Virus record (IMG/VR): IMGVR_UViG_3300027747_002230
Location: 1 to 43,663 of that record
Strand: one strand, 5' to 3'
DNA: 43,663 nt
Source: a virus
In this document: one piece after another, positions 19,416-28,267 of the stretch
Numbering within the stretch: the stretch's first letter is position 1
Layout of the letters: each line of letters begins with the position of its first letter
The notes under the pieces: generated by a model
Seen by the model: the letters and a program-made list of their open reading frames with translations, nothing else
The model's database searches: none
What the model was told of the DNA's origin: nothing
Program-made: the position numbers and the translations under genes

Positions 19416-21602
19416 TTAATTACCAACTCTGATTAATCCCCAATTTAATACAACTGCATCTGGATGACTTGATCCACCACCCGAATCCGCATTATACAAT
19501 GTTATATTAAAACTACCAACAGCAACTTTACTAACAGAAACAATATATGGATTTGGAGTAGTTACTGAATTTTGTATAGCAACAAAAGGTATATCATTAA
19601 CGTGCAATACCGAACTGTTATTGACTGTAAATGTTACGTATCCTTGACCTGCAAGTGCTGCATTATGCATCGTAATCTGACCAGACATTCCGTTTGCAGT
19701 AACTGCTGTAGATTTGCTAGTTAATTGTGTTACCATTGCATTTGCAGTTGCAGAACCATACACAAAAGTATTTGCAATAATTGTGTTTGCGTTTACTGTT
19801 CCTGTTGCATCATTAACATTAATCGTACTGCTGGATGTAATATTATTAGCAAAAGCGTACAACAAAGAACCATCAGCACGTCCATATGCTTGGCGCAATT
19901 GGTTTTGAATGAACAATTTACCTTGAGTCGTATCACTTAGAATAATTTTACCTAGTTGTACAACAGTGTTTGAGTTACCAGATATTGGTGCAACATTAGA
20001 AGCAATGCCTGGTGTTGTTGATAAGAAAAGAATATCTCCGTTTTTACCTAGTCCGGTTGTATTTAAATCTTCAACAATACCTTGAGAATAAGCAAAACCA
20101 TATGCTCCGTTTGCAATTGCATTCTTAACAAAACCAGCAACTGTTGCGTTAGCTGAATTGGTTGCATCAGCCAAAGCAATATAAGGAATTTGATTAGCAG
20201 TAACACCAGGAACTAAACGAATAATTGAGTTAGAAGGTATTGTTGCGCCAGTGGAGTTGTAACCGCGGAAGAAAAGAACTTTCGAGATAGAAAGTCTATC
20301 ATTAGCAACATCTGTATCCAAAATCAAAGATTGTGTATTACCATAATACCACAACTGAGCAACTTGTTGTGTTGGTGTTGTTGATTGTGTGGTCCAAAGA
20401 ATTGAGTTTGATTGTGTTGTTATTGTGGTTATATTTGAAAAGAATACATTTCCTAATAGTGTATTCGCAGATAGTGTACCCAATACAACAAGATTTTTAT
20501 TGAACGTTGCACTGTTTGATGTAAAATTATCAATAGAAGCTGATTGTCCTACATTATTAGCAATCAAATTACCTGTCAATATCAATGATTGTAATTGTAT
20601 AATCGCAGTATTTTGAACTGATGTGTTTGCAAGATTGAATGCGGCTTGACTGAATACTGCGTTACTAGCAATCCAAGTATTTTGGGTGTTATCAACTCCT
20701 TGAATTGCAATAGTATTAGATGATGCGGTATTAGCTTGATTGAATGCTGATTGGGTAAAGGCTGAGTTACTAGCAATCCAAGTATTTTGTGTTAAATTTA
20801 CACCAGTTAATGATATGGTGTTAGCAGATGCTGTATTTGCTTGTGCAAATGCCGCTTGACTAAAAACAGCATTAGATGCAATCCAAGTATTTTGTGTTAA
20901 ATCTACACCTTGAATCGATATAGTGTTGGATGATGCGTTATTTGCTTGGGTAAAAGAAGCATTTGAATATGCAAAAGATGCAGCAGAAGTATTTTGTGAA
21001 GTACCATCTGTAAAGTATATTGGATGACCATTTGTCAATTTAATACCATCACCAGTGATGATAGCAACAATATTTTCTTTGTTGTAACCACCTGCAATAA
21101 TTTTAATTTGTGTGTTTGTGGTCGTTGTTCCAATGATCAAATTACCACCATTTACTGATCCTGTTCCACCAACAGTTGAACCTTGAACGTAGAGATAACC
21201 ATCAAGTGGACTTAATGCTGTACCTAAGTTATTGAATTCTAATCCCGGTTGAACATTCTTATTCGCAAAACCCAAATCTGTAAAATATGCAGCATCAGTA
21301 CCACCAGACCCCACATTTGCAGTAATAACAATATCAGCAGTACCGCCATCATCAGTATTAACTAAATTTGTTTGTATATAAGAAGCACCACTCAAAGCAA
21401 ACTGAGCAATTGTGTTTGGTAGTGTGTTTGGATTAACACCAACACTCAAAGTTTCGTTTGAATAAAGGCCTTGCGCTAAAGTGTGTGCAGTAAATTGGAA
21501 TGTTTGTGCAGATGGTATATCAACACCAACAAACAACGTATTTGATGTATTTGCATTGATTCTTGTAAATGCAGGTAATTCAGAAATTTTAATTGAACTC
21601 AT
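19416..21602 (-). CDS. Fibre-like structural protein between gp7 and gp8 positions (728 aa)
   Basis: The N-terminus 'SSIKISELPAFTRINANTSN' followed by 'TLFVGVDIPSAQTFQFT' is a recurrent start of repeat-rich tail proteins in this group. Residues about 210-320 contain three 35-residue repeats, 'TQNTWIASNAVFSQAAF...QANTASSNTI..QGVD', shared with the fibre genes near the left edge. The following part ('RLSISKVLFFRGYNSTGATI', 'GIVEDLNTTGLGKNGDILFL') looks like a compact beta domain. Its place inside the wedge gene cluster suggests a baseplate-bound fibre or spike. AGGAT precedes the ATG. No T4 homologue can be named from sequence; gp10-like by neighbourhood only. Confidence 0.7.
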   Translation of the reverse strand: MSSIKISELPAFTRINANTSNTLFVGVDIPSAQTFQFTAHTLAQGLYSNETLSVGVNPNTLPNTIAQFALSGASYIQTNLVNTDDGGTADIVITANVGSGGTDAAYFTDLGFANKNVQPGLEFNNLGTALSPLDGYLYVQGSTVGGTGSVNGGNLIIGTTTTNTQIKIIAGGYNKENIVAIITGDGIKLTNGHPIYFTDGTSQNTSAASFAYSNASFTQANNASSNTISIQGVDLTQNTWIASNAVFSQAAFAQANTASANTISLTGVNLTQNTWIASNSAFTQSAFNQANTASSNTIAIQGVDNTQNTWIASNAVFSQAAFNLANTSVQNTAIIQLQSLILTGNLIANNVGQSASIDNFTSNSATFNKNLVVLGTLSANTLLGNVFFSNITTITTQSNSILWTTQSTTPTQQVAQLWYYGNTQSLILDTDVANDRLSISKVLFFRGYNSTGATIPSNSIIRLVPGVTANQIPYIALADATNSANATVAGFVKNAIANGAYGFAYSQGIVEDLNTTGLGKNGDILFLSTTPGIASNVAPISGNSNTVVQLGKIILSDTTQGKLFIQNQLRQAYGRADGSLLYAFANNITSSSTINVNDATGTVNANTIIANTFVYGSATANAMVTQLTSKSTAVTANGMSGQITMHNAALAGQGYVTFTVNNSSVLHVNDIPFVAIQNSVTTPNPYIVSVSKVAVGSFNITLYNADSGGGSSHPDAVVLNWGLIRVGN
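20671..20985 (-). repeat. Three in-frame 105-bp tandem repeats
   Basis: The plus-strand marker ATCCAAGTATTTTG occurs at 20671, 20776 and 20881, exactly 105 bp (35 codons) apart, within similar flanks. Related copies lie at about 153 and 896 in another gene 20 kb away. They encode the TQNTWIASN-type shaft repeat. Confidence 0.85.
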
Positions 21603-21605
21603 TTT

Positions 21606-24600
21606 TTATCCTATTAGAAGCGTTGCGCCTGTTTCTGTTATAATTGTATAACCATTTTCTGTTCCCAATTCTGCAAAATATTGTACACCAGCAGGTCCAA
21701 ATATTTGAATACTTGATGCATTTGATGAAACCATACTTCTACTTACTGACATTAAACCATTTGCTCCGTTAGCCAGAGGCCCACTTAATATTAATGAAGT
21801 ATATGGTGAACTAATCGTAGTTACAGTCTGTGCAGAACCATTAACTGAAACTCTATCACCAACTCTTATGGTATCTATAATTGGATATGCAGTGTTACTA
21901 TAAACTCCACCATTTACAATGTTATAACTATATGTTAATGAATTTATATTTATTACTTGATTATTTCCATTTGTAGCAGAAACCACAGCAACGTTAGCAA
22001 AATATGTCCAAACATTATCTTGCAGTGTTACAGTATTTGCTGCTCCGTTTACCGCAACAACCAAAGATGTTACTATATCTGTTGATCTTGTTCCGTATGC
22101 AAAACTCAATATTGAAGAATTAGCAAAGAATACATTTGCAATATTTGCTCCGTACAAACTACTGAATTTGACAATATTGTTACTTGGATTTGTTGCTGAT
22201 CCTCCAACAATAGTTGCGGTTACTGCTGCACCATCATAGTAACCTAGTGTGTGTGCATTTGCTACTGCATCTTTAGCAATGAAATTCATTTTATTATTTG
22301 AACTCATTGCAATACGACCAATAGCTTGTAAACCTGCTGGATGCAATAGATTTAATAAAACACTTCTGTATTTTTCAATTTCTTTTGAAAGTGTCAACTG
22401 ATATGTATAGTTGTTATATTGAGTATCTTGCAATACATCAAAAGAACTTGGTTGACCACTTGTGTCTAAGTATTGACCATTACCAATAACTAGACCATTT
22501 AAGAATGTTGCACTAGCTTTAGCATAACCATCACCATAAGTCATAATTCCATTTGCAGCATCAAATCTAGTATCGGGACCATAATTAATAAATGTTGTGT
22601 TTTTATTGGTTGTGTAACCACCAACTAAAGATAATGCTGATCCTGAAGAATCAATTTTCAATGGCAGAGAAGCAGATGGCTTAGAAGTATAGTTATAAAC
22701 TCTTAATTGGTATATACTACTATTTGATTGAGAGCTTGGTTGTAGAGAAATAATTGAATCAACATAAGCAATATATGATGCTGCGTTTATACTACTTCCT
22801 TGATAAATTGTGTCACCTCTATTGGGTAGAGAATATACAATAACATTCGATACAATTAAATCTTGTACTTTTAAAGAAATATTTGGTGCAGAAATATAAT
22901 CTTGGCCATTATCTAAGATATTAAATGATGTTATTGCACCAACTCTATCACCCGATGCACTCAAAATGGCACCTTTTCCTAAAATTCCAAGAACTACTAA
23001 TGATGCGGTACTTTTATAAAATGAATTAGAAACTAAAGTTGTTGATGCATTTGTTGTTAGTAATAGTGAATTTGCATTTGTAACTGAACTGACTGTACCG
23101 ATTATAATATTTTTATTTGTAACTAGAGTTGAACCACTACTTACTTGTGTTAAAAATGTTGTCCCGGTTCCTGTAACTACATTACTACTATTACTTGTTG
23201 TAATAGTTCCGGTGGCCACATTTGCAACAACCACGGTTGGTAATGAGTATTGATAACCCATACCACCTAAAGTCATTCTATTTGTATTGTTGGCAACATA
23301 ACCTACTGAAAGTATAGAACCACCCGAATCAACTGAAGTGACGTTTGCAAAAGCGCCGTAACCGGATCCACCAATAATTGCAATTTTATCATTATTTGCA
23401 TATCCTGAACCAGGATTAATAATTTGTATTGGTGCAAGTATACCTAAGTTAGCAAGATTTGTTTGAGAGTAAAGGTCAGTAGTATATTGAGATGAAGCTT
23501 GCACCACTGGCAAACTAGTTAATCCTCCGCCACCGTTCTGTATAATAACAGAACTAATTGGATATGCCGTAAAGCTGGTGAAAGTAAATGCATTTGCTAA
23601 TGATGTGTTTGCGTTTGCTGATAAATTATTTGCAAATTGATATGCTTGCTGTGTATAAAGACCATTAGGTCCTAATGTGTTTGCTCCGCTACTGCCTGCA
23701 ATATTTCCAATATAATGGTCTATTTTATACTGAATACTATCAACCGGAATATTTGTTACAAGTGATATACTATTTGGTGTATTATCTAAAGTACCTACTG
23801 TGATTATTGAACCACCACCAGAACTGATGTAAGTATTAGCACTACCAATTGAATTGTTTACACTAGGTGCAGTAGTATACCCATAACCTTTGGCAACAAC
23901 ATCAACATTTTTTATACCACCAGAAGTTACTGAACCAACTTGAACTGTTGCTCCAATTGGATTTGGTGTATTAGGATTTAAACCTCCGTACACTACAACT
24001 GGGTCATAAATATCACTTATAGTATTTGCAATATAATTTGTACCCCTATTTAATGGATCAATTATCACTTGACTAATTTGACCCACAATGAGTGCAGTTA
24101 ATGTCTCAGCACCAATGGTTCCCACCGGAACAATAGAACCATTTAAAAAATATACAAGTTGGTTATTTGAATCAACTACAGTAACGGTTTCACCCGATTG
24201 AAACAAACGTTCAATATTTGAAATGAAAACTTCTGTTTTTAATCCATCAAATATTGCAGTTTCAACTGTAGCAATAGACTTTGATATGTTTCCAAACAAA
24301 CGTAAATTTTTGATGTTTAAGAAATTTGGATCACTTGTTGCCAATTTCAAACTTCTAGGCACATACCATTTACCAGCAGATGCTTTTAGTACTGCATCTT
24401 TAGTGTAAAAAATTTCTACATCTGAATTATAAAGTACACGGAATAAAAATTTATATGATGCAGGTGTGCCTTTAGATTGATAAAGTTGTTTAGCTAATTT
24501 GATAGTTTTTGATTTGTCTGCCAGTATATCTTGTGGAAAATATGACATGAAATCATTAACGAAATATTGGAGAAATTGAGATGTGGTTGTATCCACATCC

Positions 24601-24770
24601 ATGTAATTCAATAAGTTTTTCGTGAAATCTAATGTGTTACCTTGTTGCTCCATCCATTGATAATATGCCTGTAAGAATAGTACAAAATTGGCATAGTTTG
24701 GGTCCTCACTAATAAAATTAGGGAGTTCATATGGAACAAGTAAAGAGGTTTTTTGATTACTCTGTATCAT
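21606..24770 (-). CDS. Large baseplate wedge protein, gp7-like by position and size (1054 aa)
   Basis: The N-terminal 200 residues are the conserved part: 'FVLFLQAYYQWMEQQGNTLD', 'DVDTTTSQFLQYFVNDFMSY', 'LYQSKGTPASYKFLFRVLYN', 'EIFYTKDAVLKASAGKWYVP'. I know this block from large virion proteins of T4-like cyanophages and pelagiphages, encoded next to gp6. The middle contains several 'GSGYANNDKIAIIGG'-like beta modules. The C-terminal third has the conserved 'EKYRSVLLNLLHPAGLQAIG'. T4 gp7 is 1032 residues and also lies directly after gene 6, so a gp7-equivalent role in the wedge arm is likely. Sequence homology to T4 gp7 itself is not visible to me. It is separated from gp6 by four bases. Confidence 0.65.
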   Translation of the reverse strand: MIQSNQKTSLLVPYELPNFISEDPNYANFVLFLQAYYQWMEQQGNTLDFTKNLLNYMDVDTTTSQFLQYFVNDFMSYFPQDILADKSKTIKLAKQLYQSKGTPASYKFLFRVLYNSDVEIFYTKDAVLKASAGKWYVPRSLKLATSDPNFLNIKNLRLFGNISKSIATVETAIFDGLKTEVFISNIERLFQSGETVTVVDSNNQLVYFLNGSIVPVGTIGAETLTALIVGQISQVIIDPLNRGTNYIANTISDIYDPVVVYGGLNPNTPNPIGATVQVGSVTSGGIKNVDVVAKGYGYTTAPSVNNSIGSANTYISSGGGSIITVGTLDNTPNSISLVTNIPVDSIQYKIDHYIGNIAGSSGANTLGPNGLYTQQAYQFANNLSANANTSLANAFTFTSFTAYPISSVIIQNGGGGLTSLPVVQASSQYTTDLYSQTNLANLGILAPIQIINPGSGYANNDKIAIIGGSGYGAFANVTSVDSGGSILSVGYVANNTNRMTLGGMGYQYSLPTVVVANVATGTITTSNSSNVVTGTGTTFLTQVSSGSTLVTNKNIIIGTVSSVTNANSLLLTTNASTTLVSNSFYKSTASLVVLGILGKGAILSASGDRVGAITSFNILDNGQDYISAPNISLKVQDLIVSNVIVYSLPNRGDTIYQGSSINAASYIAYVDSIISLQPSSQSNSSIYQLRVYNYTSKPSASLPLKIDSSGSALSLVGGYTTNKNTTFINYGPDTRFDAANGIMTYGDGYAKASATFLNGLVIGNGQYLDTSGQPSSFDVLQDTQYNNYTYQLTLSKEIEKYRSVLLNLLHPAGLQAIGRIAMSSNNKMNFIAKDAVANAHTLGYYDGAAVTATIVGGSATNPSNNIVKFSSLYGANIANVFFANSSILSFAYGTRSTDIVTSLVVAVNGAANTVTLQDNVWTYFANVAVVSATNGNNQVININSLTYSYNIVNGGVYSNTAYPIIDTIRVGDRVSVNGSAQTVTTISSPYTSLILSGPLANGANGLMSVSRSMVSSNASSIQIFGPAGVQYFAELGTENGYTIITETGATLLIG

Positions 24771-24774
24771 TTAC

Positions 24775-26850
24775 TTAACTCTTATTTGTAGACACAGAGA
24801 CAACTACAGCAGCATTATCATACGGATCGATTGTTATTATTCTATTTAATGTTGATGATATGATAGTTGTTGTTGGTTTAACAGATATTGTTAATTGACC
24901 TAATGGATTATTAATTGAAACTGGACTTAGATTTGTAAGAACAACAATTCCGTTTGTGTAGTCAATTGTTCCAACATTTGCTGAAACTATAATTTTACCT
25001 TTTACTGAATCATTATAATAACTTCTAATTGTTCCATATTGACCTTGCAAGTTTACAACCACACCAGCACCTTGGCCTGTAGTATCTCCAAATCCTGGAT
25101 TGATAGTTGCTATCGCATTTGTATAACCCACACCAGCATTTGTTACTGTTACTGAAGATAAACTACCGTTTACGATATTTGCTATTGCTGTTGCACCCAA
25201 ACCATCACCTGTGATAGTTACTGTTGGTGTTGATGTATAATTATAACCTGGATTTAGAACGGAAATAGAACCAACACCAGCAACAGCTGTTGGCACCTCT
25301 TCAAGGTATACTCCACTCAATTGTGTGTTAACATTTGTAGGATTAACAATGTTAATACTTGGTGAACTTGATAGTGTGGAAGAATAAACTCCACGTTGTA
25401 ACGGACTATTATAGTAAAGGTTATATGTTGTTGGTGTACCTAAATTTGGATAAAACTTTTTCTGAACATTTAATGTGAAATCTGAACCCATAATAGATTT
25501 GTCAAAAGAATTTATAGCAGACAACAAAGCATAAGAGTTGAATGTTGAATTGAATGTGTTCAAATAATTTGAAGCATAGTTATAAATTGAACTTTGTACT
25601 CCACTTTGTAATGCACCTGGTGTCAGTGTTGTTTGTGCTGGGTCATACACCACAGATGCATTTACTTGAATATAAGTGTAATCTGGATCAACAATGATTG
25701 GTTCAACAGTTAATACACCAATTGGTTTTATTACATTATTAATCAAAAGATTTTTTTGTGTTAGGGTTAGATCATAAGAACCTTTTGGTTTCAATGAAAT
25801 GAAAACTTGACCATACACCGGCGGAACATTTTGTTCTCCACCCCAAACAGAAACTGCATCAAATTGAAAACCTAAACTATTTTGTTGTAATGCTGTGATG
25901 TAGTCATTCTTATTAACTGCACGACCTTGAGCAGCAAAAGCTTTTGGTGCTTGGAACTTAATAGAATCAATTGCTTCTTTATCTGTACCATTGGATGCTC
26001 TTTGATATGGTGCTAAAGTATAAGAACCATAATTACCGATGTTATCCATTAGTGTAAAGTTGTTAGCAAGACCACCAGCAGAACCAGAAGTAGAAAGATA
26101 ACTCACCTTGACAATATTTCCATCAGCTAATTTTTTACCTAAAATACCATCACCAAAATATATTTGATAGTTTCCGTTTACTGCTTCTTGTACAAAATAA
26201 ACTGCATCAGTAGGACCTAATGACAAGTAATCTGTTGTACTATTAAATATTTGATAAGAACTGTTTGAAGAAGATTGTTGAACTAATACTTTTAATGTTG
26301 AAACGTCAATGTTCTGATCTGGTATTTCAAAAATATATTTTGGATTAGTTACTGAGTTAACTGTGAAATTATAACTAGAAAGTGTACCTTGTTTTAATTG
26401 AACACCATTGAATGTTGCTGTGTTATTAATGACCGGTGCAGTCAGACTTGTGGTTGTAACATAATTGTAATTAGTGCCATTGATTGCCTCTGACATAAAA
26501 TTTGTATACTGGGGCAAAGTAAATAGTGTTGTGGTCACACCATTAAATGCTAAATTTATTTGGCCAACAGCACCCATCGCTGATTGTGGAACGTAGTTCA
26601 TCAATTTTGCATGTGAAACTACAGAAGAACGTTGTAATGCAGAGTCCAAAAACATCTCATTTGCAACCATATTCAAATAGAATGCATTGTATTGTGTATT
26701 GTAGGCAAGAACATCCAGCAAGGTCGACAGAGCTGAACCTGAAAAATTATAGTCTTTAAATGTACTTTGTGATTGTAAGTAGTTTGTAAAGTTTTGTTTA
26801 ATGTCATTAAAATCTAAACTAGCTACTTGAATATTTGTATTTGATGCCAT
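24775..26850 (-). CDS. 6: Baseplate wedge protein gp6
   Basis: The N-terminal region reads 'LDFNDIKQNFTNYLQSQSTF', 'GSALSTLLDVLAYNTQYNAF' and 'VVSHAKLMNYVPQSAMGA', the signature of T4-type gp6, a relative of phage P2 gpJ. In the baseplate, gp6 dimers form the ring of the iris around the hub with gp53 and gp25. The central part 'GTDKEAIDSIKFQAPKAFAA' and 'RAVNKNDYITALQQNSLGFQ' is also typical of the J-like fold. Length is 691 residues (T4: 660). A 'PGYNYTSTPTVTITGDG' module pair is inserted near residues 530-595. Its ATG overlaps the gp25 stop (TAATG) with AAAGG upstream, implying coupled translation. Confidence 0.9.
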   Translation of the reverse strand: MASNTNIQVASLDFNDIKQNFTNYLQSQSTFKDYNFSGSALSTLLDVLAYNTQYNAFYLNMVANEMFLDSALQRSSVVSHAKLMNYVPQSAMGAVGQINLAFNGVTTTLFTLPQYTNFMSEAINGTNYNYVTTTSLTAPVINNTATFNGVQLKQGTLSSYNFTVNSVTNPKYIFEIPDQNIDVSTLKVLVQQSSSNSSYQIFNSTTDYLSLGPTDAVYFVQEAVNGNYQIYFGDGILGKKLADGNIVKVSYLSTSGSAGGLANNFTLMDNIGNYGSYTLAPYQRASNGTDKEAIDSIKFQAPKAFAAQGRAVNKNDYITALQQNSLGFQFDAVSVWGGEQNVPPVYGQVFISLKPKGSYDLTLTQKNLLINNVIKPIGVLTVEPIIVDPDYTYIQVNASVVYDPAQTTLTPGALQSGVQSSIYNYASNYLNTFNSTFNSYALLSAINSFDKSIMGSDFTLNVQKKFYPNLGTPTTYNLYYNSPLQRGVYSSTLSSSPSINIVNPTNVNTQLSGVYLEEVPTAVAGVGSISVLNPGYNYTSTPTVTITGDGLGATAIANIVNGSLSSVTVTNAGVGYTNAIATINPGFGDTTGQGAGVVVNLQGQYGTIRSYYNDSVKGKIIVSANVGTIDYTNGIVVLTNLSPVSINNPLGQLTISVKPTTTIISSTLNRIITIDPYDNAAVVVSVSTNKS

Positions 26851-27242
26851 TATCTGGACCTTTGCAATATTAGGTTGACTGCTGTTGGTGTTGTACTATT
26901 ACCTATGTAAAACTCCAAATTAACAGAGAAAGAATTTCTGTCCGGATTCACAAAAACAGTTATTGAATTTATTTGTACTCTAGGTTCAAAGTTGTTTATT
27001 ACTTTTCGTATCTCGGTTTCTAAAATATTTGCAGTTAAATCTGTTACTGGTTCAAACAATAGTGCATCTACGTTTGAACCTAAATTTGGTTGAAATGGTC
27101 TTTCATAAAAATTAGTCAGTAACAAATTTCTTACAGAAGCAATGACCGCCTGAGTATCATAACGCATAGCCACATCACCCGTACCTGGAAGACGATTGAA
27201 TGTTAAATCTAAATCTGAATAAAGCTTTAATGTATTTGCCAT
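26850..27242 (-). CDS. 25: Baseplate wedge protein gp25
   Basis: At 130 residues the length matches T4 gp25 (132). The conserved segments are 'GDVAMRYDTQAVIASVRNLL', 'NFYERPFQPNLGSNVDALLF', 'ETEIRKVINNFEPRVQI' and a final 'VNLILQRSR'. The EPR motif is the family hallmark of the gp25/lysozyme-like (GPW_gp25) fold, which forms the wedge core with gp6 and gp53 and touches the sheath. The family name mentions lysozyme but the fold lacks catalytic activity in contractile systems. The start has no Shine-Dalgarno sequence; AATAAATAGAAC directly precedes it. Confidence 0.92.
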   Translation of the reverse strand: MANTLKLYSDLDLTFNRLPGTGDVAMRYDTQAVIASVRNLLLTNFYERPFQPNLGSNVDALLFEPVTDLTANILETEIRKVINNFEPRVQINSITVFVNPDRNSFSVNLEFYIGNSTTPTAVNLILQRSR

Positions 27243-27254
27243 GTTCTATTTATT
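27243..27254 (-). promoter_or_regulatory. AATAAATA box four bases before the gp25 start codon
   Basis: The minus strand reads AATAAATAGAAC directly before the gp25 ATG, with the same spacing as the box before gp8. No purine-rich ribosome site is present. It may be a late promoter giving a leaderless or nearly leaderless message, or a non-canonical initiation context; chance cannot be excluded. Confidence 0.35.
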
Positions 27255-27256
27255 GC

Positions 27257-28267
27257 TTATTGTGGACCGGATGTTAAAGAACCACCACTCATAACACCAC
27301 CATGTACGTGTTTATCGAGACTAATTCCACCACCAACAACATCACCAGAAGCTGTTATTGATCCTGATACATTAATATTTCCATTAAAATTGAATGCACT
27401 TGCAGTTGCAGTTACTTGTCCTGATACTGTTGAATTGATATTTCCATCAACTTTTTCAACAACATTACCTTTTACATATAAGTTTGCATTTCCATTAACC
27501 GTTATATTACAATCACCAATCACGTTAACATAATTGGTTCCTGCAATAATTTCATAGTTATCTGACACAATTCTAGTTACTTTTGTACCATCTGGTTGTA
27601 TTTCTGTATATGTTCCAGTTCTGTGTGCTATATGTATTCTTTCTGAACCATTGGTGTCATCAAACTCCATAACGTGACCCGATTCAGTTTCCATTACTTG
27701 ATTGTATGGTGGCTTCGTATTGTATGATGGTTTTGGCTGTGACCAACTACTACCAGCTGCTGTTGGTATGTTACTTACTGCGGCCGAAGTTTCTCTTCCT
27801 ATGATTGTGGTATCAATCTTTTCATTTCTGTATAGTCTACTTGTTGTTGGTTCATCTAATTGATTTGGATATAAACTTGGAGACGATCCAAACGGTGCAG
27901 GAGAAGAACTTAAAACACTTGCATTTCTCTGGTCATAAAACCCACTTGATTGTTTGGGTGCTTCTATAGGAATACCAGGTAAAAGACCAATGATACAAGG
28001 AAATTGGCCAGATTCTGAATCTAAAAAGAAACCAAAAACATAATCACCTTCTCTTGGTGTTTTGTTTATTTGTGTTGTATTAGTTGAAATACTAGGCATA
28101 GCCCACGGTAAATCTTTTGATGGTATCAACTGTAAGTTTTCTGTGTGCCATCCGAATATACGAACTTGGCAACGTCCAAGATTCAATGGGTCTAATCTAT
28201 TTTCAACAACGCCAGTCCACCAAATAAAGCCATTTAGACCTGCAAAGTTATTAGTTTCTTTAGACAT
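27257..28267 (-). CDS. 5: Baseplate hub/spike protein gp5 without lysozyme domain
   Basis: Residues about 10-115 form the gp5 OB-fold region ('NGFIWWTGVVENRLDPLNLG', 'CQVRIFGWHTENL', 'PREGDYVFGFFLDSESGQFP'). From about residue 190 the segment 'ETESGHVMEFDDTNGSERIH' leads into short beta-helix repeats ('NVIGDCNITVNGNANLYVKG') that make the trimeric spike. The end contains 'DKHVHGGVMSGG', the His-rich tip motif seen in phage spikes that coordinate a metal. At 336 residues it is much shorter than T4 gp5 (575), because the T4 lysozyme domain is missing. A GH19-type domain in the gene at 34305 may supply this activity. AAAGGA precedes the ATG, which lies within the end of the gp27-like gene. Confidence 0.88.
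   Translation of the reverse strand: MSKETNNFAGLNGFIWWTGVVENRLDPLNLGRCQVRIFGWHTENLQLIPSKDLPWAMPSISTNTTQINKTPREGDYVFGFFLDSESGQFPCIIGLLPGIPIEAPKQSSGFYDQRNASVLSSSPAPFGSSPSLYPNQLDEPTTSRLYRNEKIDTTIIGRETSAAVSNIPTAAGSSWSQPKPSYNTKPPYNQVMETESGHVMEFDDTNGSERIHIAHRTGTYTEIQPDGTKVTRIVSDNYEIIAGTNYVNVIGDCNITVNGNANLYVKGNVVEKVDGNINSTVSGQVTATASAFNFNGNINVSGSITASGDVVGGGISLDKHVHGGVMSGGSLTSGPQ

Noticed and set aside
26850-27242. gp25 as an active lysozyme
   Set aside because: The family name is historical; the gp25 fold in contractile tails is structural and no catalytic set is visible.
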